Shown: piece after piece, positions 46,366 through 57,547 of the stretch
Position numbering within the stretch: position 1 is the first letter of the stretch
Layout of the letters: the number at the start of each line of letters is the position of its first letter
Assembly: GCA_018894105.1 (NCBI GenBank)
Contig: CM032127.1
Coordinates: 5,673,001-5,737,000 of the forward strand
Reading direction: 5' to 3'
Length of the DNA: 64,000 bases
Source of the DNA: Jacaranda mimosifolia
Lineage: Eukaryota > Streptophyta > Magnoliopsida > Lamiales > Bignoniaceae
Notes under the pieces: model-generated
Seen by the model: the letters and a program-made list of their open reading frames with translations, nothing else
Databases searched by the model: none
What the model was told of the DNA's origin: nothing
Position numbers and translations under genes: made by a program

Positions 46366-46735
46366 TTGTAGACCATAATTAATAGATAATGATCATCTTC
46401 TTACAAATGTGTGTGTATATATATATACACACATATATACATATATCTATGGTAAAAATAAAATAAAGAGGCTGATATGTGGCCAGATTAGTATCTTATG
46501 CCACTACGCATTTGAAGCTGTGTATTTGTTCACTTCGGATTCTCTATTTCAATTTCTATTCTATCTCCTATTTCAACTTATTATATTTATGCCAAGTATA
46601 TCTGATTCTCAATCAATTATTTTTATAGAGAAATATTTAATACATATGTCATGTATTTATGAAATGAAATAGGAGATGGAATAGAGAATGGAATAGAAGA
46701 TTTAAATTGGTATTTGTTGGATATAATAATTATGT
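46366..46735 (+). other. P450 3' flank with hairpin-forming inverted repeat
   Basis: Just after the stop comes a TGTGTGTATATATATATACACACA palindrome-like run (about 46409-46433). AATAAA-type signals are at 46457-46467. At 46540-46578 and 46661-46698 a ~33-bp inverted repeat (TCTCCTATTTCA against TGAAATAGGAGA at its core) is separated by about 85 bp. It could be a small MITE or a transcript hairpin. Confidence 0.6.
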
Positions 46736-49581
46736 TTTAGCACCCCACTCAGGGTAACCCCGAACATGAGATACTATACAGTTCAGTCTTAACATATCAA
46801 ACTCATTCATCAGAGTAGGCCCATAATAACAATTCAAAACTTAACACCATAGACATCAACAGATTTAACTTAATAGGTTCACAATCTCTTAAGTACATGC
46901 CATAAGATACTTCAAGTTATAATTCATAATTCATAATAATTACATACTCGGGATCAAATTCAAACTTACATGTTACAACATTCTAAGTTAAGAAACCTCA
47001 AGTTCAACAGATATCTAAGCATATATACATATCCAGATGCTATACAAAATACATCCTTCACGCTTCCAGCTCAAAATGCTTTCCATCACCTGAACCTGTC
47101 TGAACAGATAATATAATGCAGAAGGGTAAGTCCAATGGACTTAGTAAGGGATAATCATAAGATAATAGTAGAGATCTATTGAGGAAATATCAACTCAATA
47201 GATCAAAATTCACAGTCAGATCAATTTAAACATACAGATCAAGACAGAATCAGAAACAGACAGTATCAATAGCAAAATAGGAAACTCTCCTGCCTTATTG
47301 CTCTATGAACAGATTTCAGACAGATAGAAAATAGTAAGATAAATCAAACCTAAAAGCTATGCATTCCAACAGATATAAACAGTCATGCATACCAGATTAT
47401 CCTTATACCAGATAGTCAGACAGTAATGCCAAAACATGGTCGCTAGGCGTATGGTCGTGCCCACATGGAGCGTACGGCTCATAGCAATACCCAAGGGGAA
47501 ATCCCTAGCGTACTGTTGATACCAAGGGGGAAGTCCCTTGCATATCCCATGCCCTGTGGTGCCTAGGGGGAAATCCCAAGCGCAACGCCTGATACCCAGG
47601 GAGAAATCCCTAACGTACTGTTGATACCAAGGGGGAAATCCCTTGCGTACCAGTTAAGCCCTTAGCTATTCCATTCTCCATTCAGAAACGGATTAACAAC
47701 AGTTGCAGATGCCTAGGGGGAAGTCCCTAGTGCACCGCTAATACCAGATAATGATAATGCCGACAAGGCAACAGAAACAGTACAGATATCAGAATAGATA
47801 GTATATCAGAACAGTCGAATATCAAGACAGTCGGATATCATAACAGTATAGATAACAGAACAAACAGATAACATATATCAGAAGAACGTTCTGGGCGCCA
47901 AAACTAACAGAAATCAGAATTATAACAGAACTAAGCCAAACAAGGGTGTCCGAATCAGATAACAAAATCTCAAAGAGATCTTAACATATCGCAGATTTCA
48001 ATAACAGTAAGTTAATTCAGAAACAGTAACCCTCACAGGGTTTTATCACAAATACCGATAAGTGAAATGAAGTGCCAGATTGGCAGACCCTCACCTCCAG
48101 TATCCTAAAAAGAAGCTGTCACCGCCTACTACTTTGCGGGACCTACGTCGTCACCTATTCAAAATAATATTCCATAGTTAAATTTCTCATTCAACCCTAA
48201 TAAGCTTCTAGAATCTGCTTCACAACATTCTAATGTCATTAACTTATCCACTAACAGGATAAAATATATTATTAGCATCTGTTACAAAATCCTTTAATAA
48301 ATCAACATTACTAGATTAACCAAGACAGTCCATATCAATTCCAAAATAATATAATAGCTCATTCTTTATTCATAAGGTCATGGTTAAGCCATATTATCAT
48401 CCTAAACCACAAATTATGATTAAATGCCTTATACAATCATCCACAATTCATATCTCACTTATGCTTATAGTATAATCCCTAATACCATTATTAAATCCAA
48501 TTTGGCATTTTGCATGATGTGTTCGGATCCATTATTCAATATTCCTTAGCATGGGAAACCAACACGTATATATATATAAACATAACATCATTCCCAAATT
48601 TCTATTCTTGGCATGGATACAACTCAATAGGAAAGTATACATATGCATGTACATATATATATACAACAAAATTTTCTTCCAAGCCTTTACCACGAACCAC
48701 TCAACGAAATCTTGGATTCATGAACTAACCACACCACTGTGTTCGTCGCGTCGAGAGGAAGAAACTGTCCTCCCGCCGCTGCCGAAAAGTTGCAAAACCA
48801 CTACTGTTCTTCACCTTTCGACGAGAGCTATCCAACGCCGCCCTCGGTTCTAAGTTTTGTAGCCTGTAGCTACCAGAATCGGGCTTCAACCGCCAAGAAA
48901 TTCACGTCCACCACCAAGCTCCGATCACTCTCAACCATCTCCGCCACCGTGCAAAACCTCCATGCAAGACCACCAACGTGTTCTTTGTGCTGAGAGCTCC
49001 CCAACCGTCCGCCGAAAACTCCGGTCAAACCTCCCTACCACCGGCTACCATGAAACCCGCGATGTGGGTTTCCTTCTGCGTTCTCACCACCGGTGGAGAA
49101 ATGCCCGTCAATGGTGCATGTGTGTGTAAGTGTGGCCGGAGGGTGAGGGGAAGATGTTTGGATGGTGAGGTGGTGTGAGTCATCGCCGGTGAGAGGGTTG
49201 CCGGGGAGTTTCGGCAGCGGTGAAGAAATGAAAGAAAAAGGAGAAGGAAGAAAAAAGAAAAAAGAAAGAAGGAAAATGAAGAAAATTCATGCTACCCATT
49301 TTGTTTTGAAATCCAATTTTCCATTTTTGCAATTTAGTCCTCAAAATATTGAGCACTCCTCAATTGATTCCTTGAAATTTTGAGAATTGCTCCCAAGCCC
49401 CCGTTGACTATGTTTCTTCCATGCAAACCCCTTAAGTCAAGAAAATGTTTCAATTTAATCCTTAAAAATTGTAATTCTAACCCCCAAACTTTATAACTAA
49501 TTAAATTAAATAAAATTTCATAAATCAAGAATAAATAAATTAATAATTAACATAATTAATAAAAAAGTTAGGGGTGTTACA
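46736..49581 (-). mobile_element. Solo Gypsy LTR with 5-bp TSD TATGT
   Basis: It starts TTTAGCACCCC (decayed TGTAGCACCCC) and ends GGGGTGTTACA, with TATGT at 46731-46735 and 49582-49586. The 2846-bp LTR belongs to the same Gypsy lineage as 3228-6085 and 24936-32838, with the GTCCAATGGACTTAGTAAGG motif at 47130 and a repeat array of CCTAGGGGGAAATCCC type (47440-47745). In minus sense a TATA-like run (48560-48580 or 48648-48664 region in complement) and leader lie at the right. ORFs 48510-49383 are in the leader. It sits 370 bp after the P450 stop codon. Confidence 0.9.
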
Positions 49582-49680
49582 TATGTGATAAATGTTTGTC
49601 TAGTTCTCATGGTAATATAATTTTATCTTGCAATTTGGATTTGTTTTCTTTTTTTCCCCCCTTAAAATTTTCCCCATATC

Positions 49681-50495
49681 TAGGGGTGTAAAGAGATATT
49701 AAATGGATCGAATACACTATTTTCATATTTGTATCCATTTAACTTTTCGAATATTCGGATACAAATCGGATTTTACGGATATTTAAAAATGATATCCAAA
49801 TTCGTGTCCGTCGGATATCGGTCGGATTTGGACATTTCCGTATTCGATTATAATTATTCAAATGCAATCATATTTTATTAAACTTATCCGTATTTGAATT
49901 ATTATTTTATATTCATATTCGATGATAATTATTTATATATCTATTTATGAATATCTAAATACGTGAATTTACGAACCGATAACAAATACATATTTTAATT
50001 AATAGAAGAAACTATATAATTTCACTAAAACGAAAGCAATCAAAGAAATAGCATAATTTTCAGTTAATAATTGGCTTTATAATTGATTATTATTACTTAT
50101 AAATAATAATGTCACTTAAGTATATTAATTATAAAGTCAACAACAATAATTATGTTTATTAGCTTTATTTTTCAATTTTTTATCTATATTACAATAATTT
50201 TTTAAATGTATTATTTTTTCTTCCCAAATCTTCAATTAATAAATATATATATATATATGGTTTATGAGATTTTTATTAAAAAATATAAATAATATATTAT
50301 TTGATAAATATATATATTTGGATCCGATATTAAACAGATCGAATATGCATTTATCATATCCGTATTCATTTATAATTGAATATCTACTAATCGAATAAGA
50401 ATAATATTCGCTTTAAACAGATACGGATAATTTTTTTATAAATGAATACGAATGCAAATGGTAAACGAATTTTTTAATATTCATTTACAGTCCAA
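49681..50495. mobile_element. hAT-type MITE with 8-bp TSD CCCATATC
   Basis: It starts TAGGGGTGTAAA and ends TTTACAGTCCAA, imperfect inverted ends, and CCCATATC occurs directly outside both (49673-49680, 50496-50503). It is 815 bp, very AT-rich inside, with repeated CGGATA/TATCCG words. No ORF of note. A different subfamily from 39206-39869. Confidence 0.85.
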
Positions 50496-50503
50496 CCCAT
50501 ATC

Positions 50504-51178
50504 ATCTACGTGCATGTACTGATTGTGACTATGATGATTTGAATGCTTGCATGTCAAAGATATGGATAGCTTTTCTTTTTTCTTTAAAGAACTTTAAAGA
50601 AAAAAAAAAGATAAAATTGGATTTAATTCACCTCCAGACTTCAACCGAAAGGAACAAAATTAAGCGATAAATTTTAGCTGACTGCTCATTCCACCTATAT
50701 ATAATCCCATATTGAAACTCGTTAGCTAACATGAATGAAAAAGGAAATTAAAGAAATAATAAACAAATGATGAATTTAAATCTGATTATTAAACCATTCA
50801 GCAAAAGGAAACATATATACTTCTTTATTAATTCGATGATCCTTCTGTAGAATCATAATGATCGGGAAAAAAAAAATCAGCGATACATGTTACAAGAATA
50901 ATAGTTTTGGCAAAGAGTACACAAGCATCGAACAATTAAGGATCACCAAAAATTGCAGACGTTAGAGGACGGGAAACACGTACTACATTTCTTCCAAACA
51001 TCCTACTTGTTGTATGTAGTTTTGCTTAATAAACTAATGTATTACTCTGATCAAAAGAAAATGTTCTTGCTAGGGCTTTGTTTGATATTATTTAATTTTC
51101 TCGTAATATTTCCTAACTAGGGAAACAATATCAAATTTGATAGTGCATTCCCAAATACAACCAAGAGATTAGGTTATC
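50504..51178. other. Short unique stretch, possible cut MITE
   Basis: No gene is seen. At 51073 GGGCTTTGTTTGATATTATT resembles the start of a Tourist-like element. If so, the Copia at 51179 inserted into it and its other end lies beyond the window. Confidence 0.4.
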
Positions 51179-51828
51179 TGTTGATTTTGCCTTGAAATTT
51201 GAGCTACAAATGATAAAAAACGAAGCGAAATCGTTGAAACGGGCATTGAAGCATGCCCCGATGTGCATTGGCAGGACCCTACGTGCTGGGGCACGAGGTA
51301 AGGGATGCCTGGGCATGCAGACGCACGGAAATTGGGCAGATTGCAGGCGCGCATCACACTGGAACCGTGCGCTCAGGCGTAAGGTTGTCGCACATGGGTA
51401 TGCGGCATTCTGTGACTGCACACCCTAGCACAAGTTTCGCATGCCAGGGCGCACGCCAAGGCAATTTTCTCAGCAGATTGAGGAGTTCCACGCCGGGGCG
51501 CAAAGCCCATGGGCCAAGTTTACTATTTTTGCTGGTATTTATACATGTTTTCTTTCGGGACAATACGTGACGAACCCTAGACAATAGATTATATACTATT
51601 TTTGAGAGTGTTTCTCGAGATGGAGTTTAAAACGAGAGAGTTGGGTGTTCTCATGAGATTTGTAGGACTCAAGTTGTACTGTTACCTTGATTTGAAATCA
51701 ATAAAATTATTTTCTTTGTCAAGTAGATTAGGCATATCGCCAAACCACGTTAAATCTTGCTGTCAATTTCATCAAATTACTTTATTATTACTTCCAAAGT
51801 TATTATTTGATCTTTTTGGGTTTCAACA
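51179..51828 (+). repeat. Copia 5' LTR
   Basis: It carries the family's GC-rich core (51240-51510) with CCAGGGCGCACGCC-like repeats inside otherwise AT-rich DNA. The downstream part has CGAGATGGAGTTTAAAACGA, shared with the 3' LTR at 57481. Confidence 0.9.
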
Positions 51829-51830
51829 CA

Positions 51831-51843
51831 TTGGTATTGGAGC
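51831..51843 (+). promoter_or_regulatory. Copia primer-binding site
   Basis: TTGGTATTGGAGC follows the 5' LTR by two bases and approximates the initiator tRNA-Met complement TTGGTATCAGAGC. Confidence 0.75.
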
Positions 51844-51856
51844 CAGAATTGATCAA

Positions 51857-52690
51857 ATGTCAGCCATGAAATACGAGGTAGAGAAATTCAATGGGAAGAA
51901 CGACTTTGGGTTGTGGAAGATGAAGGTTCACGCCCTCCTGTGTCAACAAGGTTTACGAGAGCGTTAAAGGGCAGAGATTTCTTGCCAAAGACGTTGTCAA
52001 ATGAGGAAAAGGATGAGTTTATGGCGAAGGCTTATGGTACTTTGGTGTTATCATTGGTAGATTACGTACTAAGAGAACTCACCACAGAAAGTACGCCAGC
52101 GGGATTGTGGTCGAAGCTAGAGAGACTCTAAGTCCCTCACAAATCGACTGTATCTGAAACAACAGTTATACACATTATGGATAAAGGAAGGTACATCTAT
52201 TACTCAGCACATTGATTATTTCAATAAGGTGATTCTGGATCTCTCTAGCATAGATCTACAAATTGAAGATGAAATCAAACTTTAATTCTCTTGTATTCTC
52301 TGCCTAAATTCTTTGAGCACGTAGTTACTACTTTGTTGTATGGTAGAGATACGATTTCAATAGAGGATGTGAAGGCTTCATTGAATTCCAACGAATTGAG
52401 AAAACATGTTATAGGCAGTGATGATAGTCAAAGTGGGGAAGGATTGATGGCGAAGGGAAGACCGAGTGAAAAGGGAAGGAGAAGAGGCCGATAAAAGTCT
52501 CAAACCAAGCCTAGAATAGGCGATAAATGTTGTAGGTGCACTAAAAAGGGGCACTGGAAACGAAATTATCTAGAACGAGAAAAGGTGAAGGATACAAGTG
52601 AAACTTCTAATCAGAAACGAGATGTTGTTGCAGGAATTGCTGAGGATGAGTTTGATGGTGGGCTTGTTCTAAACATTACTGAGAGTCTTT
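51857..52690 (+). pseudogene. Copia gag, degenerate
   Basis: It starts MSAMKYEVEKFNGKNDFGLW. A 1-base loss near 51950 shifts the frame to the block with KDEFMAKAYGTLVLSLVD. Another break precedes PKFFEHVVTTLLYGRDTI. It ends in an Arg/Lys/Ser-rich tail and a zinc knuckle CCRCTKKGHWKRNY, in which the fourth ligand Cys is replaced by Tyr. The gag domain belongs to the UBN2/retrotran_gag type of plant Copia. Confidence 0.85.
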
Positions 52691-52885
52691 TAAGTTTGGG
52701 TGGATTTTGGATAGTGGTTGTTCTTCCCACGAGAAGATTGGTTTACTATTTATCAGAAGTATGATGGTGGTAAAGTGCTCATGGAAAACGATGCTTCTTG
52801 CATAGTTGTAGGAATTGGTTCAACACCTCATAACAAATGTGCATCACGTTTTTAATTTGAAGAAAAATCTAATTTCACTAAGTAT
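52691..52885 (+). pseudogene. Copia protease remnant
   Basis: The sequence reading GGFWIVVVLPTR is a damaged form of the W-x-x-DSG-x-S/T-x-H protease start. The frame is lost, and the segment ends in the LKKNLISLS block just before the insertion. Confidence 0.6.
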
Positions 52886-54162
52886 TTGTTAAGTTGCATT
52901 TTTATCTTTTTAATTCATATAATTTCCGCTTATGATTAATAGTAAAAATGCTTAATTGATGGGTTTTAACTTTCATTTTATATTTTGTGATGCAAATTAG
53001 AGATTCAAGCTAAATGCAGTTGAAAATCGAGTATTTGACATTCTTGGAGCAAAGATCGCATTTTCGAGGAGACAAAGAATAGAAGAAGGGAATAATTTGA
53101 GTGCGGGCATTTGCTTCCCAAGACTTTATGCAAATTTGATTAGGAAGCATTCAACCTATTTTGGCAGTTTTATATGTCTAGAATATTTTAATTTCTATTT
53201 CTTTAATTAAAATAATTTAAGTTTCCCTATTCTGGTATGAGTTTTCCAGTTGCATTAGGAGTAGTAGGCTATTTATAGGGACTTTCATAGAGGTTTTTTT
53301 TCTTTTTTTTTTGGACATTCTTTCATTCAACATATTTTTAGCTTCCCGTGTTTTTCCTCTTTCCATGAGTTGCTAAACTCTTGTTATAGCCTAAGGGATC
53401 ACCGAAGTTTGGATTCTTCAATTTTTATGTGATTTAAATGATTTAATTCATTTTCCTTATTTCTCGAGTATTTGTTTATCTTCTGTTTTCATTATGAGTG
53501 TTCAAGTTTATTGAATTTAAGGCCTAAATTTGATAGCTTAGAATATTTGTCTCGTCAATTAGAACGTTAAATCCATAATTGTTTAATTGTTCTAATATTT
53601 GTGGCAAATAACATAGTTATGTGTAGTAATATGCATGATTTATGTTATGTGGATAAATAATCTAGTCTAAATGAACCCCGCATTTGTGTGTTTGTTGACT
53701 AGAGTTGGGTCTCTCTAATTTTCAATGCTATTGATAAAATAAATCCTAGGAGCGTTTCTTTAGGGTTGTTTCTTAGCAAGGAAAATAACTAATGTGCTTC
53801 TCTTAGTTATCGAGATAGTAAGAAGAGATTGGTTATTAGGGCGTTCGAGTAACTATAACAAGTCTATTCAAGAAAAGAGAAATTTGTCTTTACATCAATG
53901 ATCAAATCTGATAACCAAATTGAGATTTTACCATAGGCTATATTTCATTCTTATTGATTTCTTATTTTTATTTGTGATTTATTTACTTTTAAGATTCTAG
54001 GTCCTCACTTTCATAAAAACCCCTCATTCCATTTTATTTTATTTAGTAAATTTGAAAGAAATAAAATTTACCAATCCTTATGGAATACTATCTTACTCGT
54101 CGCTGTTTACAAATCATATCTTTAGAGTAGGAATTTATTTTTATTGGATTCGACACCCACCA
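52886..54162. mobile_element. Insertion in Copia pol, probable solo LTR
   Basis: The Copia text ...AATTTCACTAAGTA is broken and resumes at ...TACTCTGGATATGAATGG, continuous in the family's protein (NLISLSTLDMNG). The inserted DNA starts TGTTAAGTTGCA (52887) and ends GACACCCACCA, i.e. TG...CA as in an LTR. AGTAT (52881-52885) and AATAC (54162-54166) can be two decayed copies of AGTAC. It has no ORF and no second LTR, so a solo LTR of an unidentified family is the best reading. Confidence 0.6.
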
Positions 54163-54860
54163 ATACTCTGGATATGAATGGTTGTGAGTGCAGAGCTTGA
54201 GATGGAGTTATGCGAGTTTCCAAAGGGGCACTGCTTATCATGAAGGAGATAAGAGGAATGTCCTATACATATTGCAGGGCAGCACTGTTTCTAGTACTTC
54301 AGTAGTTTCTTCATTGATCAATGATACTACGAGATTATAGCATATGCGAGGGGGATGTTAGAATTGAGCAAACAAGGTTTGCTTTGTAGAGAAAAGACTG
54401 AAGAGCTGGATTTCTACGAGCAGTGTGTTATTGGCAAGCAACACATGGTGAAGTTTGGCATTGCAATTCACAGGACCAAGGACACCTTGGATTATATTCA
54501 CTTAGATCTTTGGGGGCCTTCTCAGGTTCCTTCAAATGGTGGTGCTAGATATATGCTGACATTCATTAATAATTTCTCACGGAAAGTATGGATGGACATG
54601 CTAAAGCGTAAGAATGAGGTGTTTGTCAACTTCAAGCAATAGAAGATTCTGATCGAAAAGCAAATAGGAAAAGGGATTAAATAGCTGAGAACTGACAGTA
54701 GATTGGAGTTCTGTAATAAGGAATTTCAGGAATTCTGCAATAAGGAAGGAAATAAGAGGCTTCGCACAATTGTACTATACTATAGCAGAATGGAGTTGCA
54801 GAACGGATGAACAGGACTATCCTAGAGAGAGCTAGATGCATGCTCTTGAACGCTAGATTG
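54163..54860 (+). pseudogene. Copia pre-integrase and integrase, degenerate
   Basis: Frame 54355-54642 has LSKQGLLCREKTEELDFYEQ and CVIGKQHMVKF (zinc-binding pair), then the integrase start LDYIHLDLWGP with the first catalytic Asp, then FINNFSRKVW. After a stop come LRTDSRLEF, with the second Asp, and FCNKEFQEFC; the YSRMELQNG segment replaces the usual QQNGVAER with its catalytic Glu region damaged. In-frame stops occur at about 54640 and 54681. Confidence 0.8.
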
Positions 54861-55460
54861 TCCAAGGATTTTTAGGCAGAAGTGATTAATAATGCTTGTT
54901 GGTGAATAGGTCACCATCGATTGCTTTAGATTGCAAGACACCAATGAAAATTTGGTCAAGGTCTCCAACTATTTACTCAAATCTGAGAATATTTGGGTGT
55001 CCAGTTTATGCTCATGTTTGTGATGGGAAGCTTGAGCCAAGGTCTAAGAAGTGTATATTCCTAAGCTATATAGATAGAGTTAAGGGTTACTGTTCATGGT
55101 GTAATGATGACAAGAACTCCAAGGTGATTATTAGTAGGGATATGATAGATGGAGTAGGGTGAAAGTAGTCAACAATGTGTTAAGGAGAAGGTGGAGTTTG
55201 AAATTGATACTCCACAAGTTTCAAAAGGGAAATAAAAAATAGTAGATGAAGCTGGTGAGAGCTCATTATCACCTAATCAGAAAAAGAAAAATGATTCACT
55301 ACAGAAATATCGTTTGGCTTGCGATAGAGAGAGGAGACACATCAAATCACCACAACGTTTGCATGTTCAGATTTGATTGCTTATGCTTTGAATTTAGCCG
55401 AGGAGTTCGAGGGAGAAAATCCAGTCTCATACAAAGAGGCAATTTCTCATCCAAATTATG
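54861..55460 (+). pseudogene. Copia integrase C-terminal region, degenerate
   Basis: Frame 54896-55162 contains SPSIALDCKTPMKIW and LRIFGCPVYAHV, the conserved post-integrase segment of plant Copia pol, then KKCIFLSYIDRVKGY. The following linker to reverse transcriptase (55163-55460) is frame-broken. Confidence 0.75.
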
Positions 55461-56427
55461 ATAAATGGATAGTAGCTATGAGTGAATAGATGGAATCTCT
55501 ACACAAGAATAGAACATGGGAGCTGTTTGATGTACCTAAAGGGAAAAAGATTGTAGGTTGCAAATGGATTTACAATAAAAAAGAAGAGACTCCGGGGTTC
55601 AAGATGCTAGGTACAAGTCGCGATTGGTTGCTAAAGATTTTACTCAGAGAGATGAAGTTATTTTCATGAGTTGTTCTCTTCAATTGTAAAACATATTTCC
55701 ATTTGTGCATATTTTACTTGCCATGGTGGCTCTATTTGATATGGTGCTTGAGCATATAGATGTGAAAACAACGTTTCTGCATGGTGAGTTGGAGGAACAA
55801 ATGTACACGAGTCAACCATAGGGATTCGTTGTTTCCAGGAAAGAAAATAAAGCACGTCTTCTGAAGTGGTCTTTATATAGCTTGAAGCAGTCTCCCAGGC
55901 AGTGGTATAAGAGATTTGATGCTTGTATTACCAAGATAAGATATACTAGAAGCATTTACGATTGCTGTGTATATCATAAAAAATGTAATGATAGCCTTCT
56001 CGTATATGTGTTGTTGTACATTGATGATATGTTGATTGCCTATAGAAACATATCAAAGATTAATGTTTTAAAGGCTCAGTTGAGTGATGAATTTGAGATG
56101 AAGGATTTGGGCAATGCAAAGAAGTTTTTAGGCATGGAGATCATTCAGGACAGACACACGAGATTATTATACTTGTCTCAACAGAATTATATTGAGAAAG
56201 TATTGGAACATTTTGGGATGGATAAGTCCAAGCCAGTTAGTACACCACTTGCAGCTCATTTTAGGTTCTCATCAGATCTATCACCAAGTATTGAGAAGGA
56301 GATGGAGCACATGTCAAATGTGCCATATGCTAGTGCAATGGGTAGCTTGATGTATGACATAGTGTGCACTAGGCTAGATATTTCACATGCAGTTAGTGTT
56401 GTTAGCATGTACATGCACAAGCCATGA
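55461..56427 (+). pseudogene. Copia reverse transcriptase, degenerate
   Basis: Sections with WELFDVPKGKKIVGCKWIY (55510) begin the RT, then frames break and a stop replaces the residue before GF at about 55820. Frame 55882-56427 (181 codons) has LKQSPRQWYKRFD, the catalytic motif LLYIDDMLIA, LKAQLSDEFEMKDLG, FLGMEI, LSQQNYIEKVLEHFGM, SKPVSTPL and the PYASAMGSLMYDIVCTRLDI block. It aligns throughout with 18616-19338. Confidence 0.9.
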
Positions 56428-56936
56428 AAGACTTATTGGCAGACTGTGAAATGGATCATGAGGTATCTAAGAGGCTCTGTAGATAGATGTTTGAGGTATA
56501 GTTAATTGAATTCTATTACTAGAATTATTGGCTATGTAGATGCGGATTATGCCGAAGATTTGGATAGCAGAAGGTCCAGGAGTAGATATATGTTTTGTGT
56601 TTTGAGTTGTACGGTTAGCTAGAAGGCGACTTTATAGTCATTAGTTGGATTGTCCACAATAGAAGTTGGGTACATAGCTTTGGTTGAAGTTGTGAATGAA
56701 GGAATTTGGCTAAAGGGCTGATTGAGGATATGGGTATGGATTATGATATTACTTCAATATTTTGTGGTAGTCAGAGTGTCATACACTTGTCAAAGAATCA
56801 AGTTTTTCATGAGAGAACAAAGCACATTGATGTGAGGTATCACTTTATCCGGGATATGGTGTCTCAAGGTGTTATTTTGGTTGACAAAGTTGGGACTAAG
56901 GATAATCCGACAAACATGTTAGCTAAGAATGTCTAA
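56428..56936 (+). pseudogene. Copia RNase H, degenerate
   Basis: It begins with a W-rich YWQTVKWIMRYLRGS segment, then GYVDADYAEDLDSRRS with the RNase H Asp, and SxKATLxSLVGLSTIEVGYIA in which TAG stops (56620 and 56635) stand for Trp and Gln. Frame 56706-56936 closes with CGSQSVIHLSKNQVFHERTK, HIDVRYHFIRD and the stop. Confidence 0.85.
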
Positions 56937-57054
56937 GAATCAAATTTGAGCCTTGCTTGGGTTTGATTAATATTTGTAAACTTAGATAAAGAGCCTTTTT
57001 TAAGGGACAGGTACAAATAAGATGGATGGTGAATTTCAAGTCAAGGTGAAGAAT

Positions 57055-57547
57055 TATTGATTTTGCTTTGAAATTTGAGCTACAAATAATGAGAAATGGA
57101 AGAAACAGAGCGAAGCGATCAAAATGGGCATTGGAGCACACCCCGACATGCGTTAGTAGGAAGCCGTGCACGGGGGAGCGAAGCACGGCACGCCCGGGGA
57201 CATACATGAACGAAAAATGGGCAGATTGCATGCGCGACGTGCACCAAGTGCGTGACATGCTCTAACCGTGCACCCTGGAGTATGTTCTGCATGAGTTGCA
57301 GTTTTCTCAGTAGATTAGAGATCCGCGTGCCGAGGCGCAAGTCATGCGCACCCTGGCATGTAACGTAAAGACCATGGGCTAAGTTTGCTATTTTTGCGGG
57401 TATTTATACATGTTTTCTTCCGGGACAATAAGTGACGAACCTTAGACAATAGATTCTGTACTACTTTTGAGAGTGCTTCTCGAGATGGAGTTTAGAACAA
57501 AGGAGTTGGGCGTTCTCGTAAAATTTATGGGACACAAGTTGTACTTA
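57055..57547 (+). repeat. Copia 3' LTR, left part, cut by Gypsy
   Basis: TATTGATTTTGC matches the 5' LTR start with one change, and homology continues to ACACAAGTTGTACT, equivalent to 51679. The remaining ~140 bp should lie to the right of the Gypsy, beyond the window. Confidence 0.9.

Larger units (their letters stand above)
51179..57547 (+). mobile_element. Copia retrotransposon, plus strand, doubly interrupted
   Basis: The 5' LTR is 51179-51828 (650 bp, TGTTGATTTTG to GTTTCAACA). The 3' LTR starts at 57055 and is cut at 57547 by a Gypsy. It is the same family as the minus-strand element at 17303-21730. Order: LTR, primer site, gag, protease, pre-integrase/integrase, reverse transcriptase, RNase H, purine tract (AAGTCAAGGTGAAGAAT before 57055), LTR. 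A ~1.28-kb insertion splits pol at 52886-54162. All frames are broken, so it is inactive. TTATC precedes it and would be the target duplication, but the right side lies outside the window. Confidence 0.9.
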
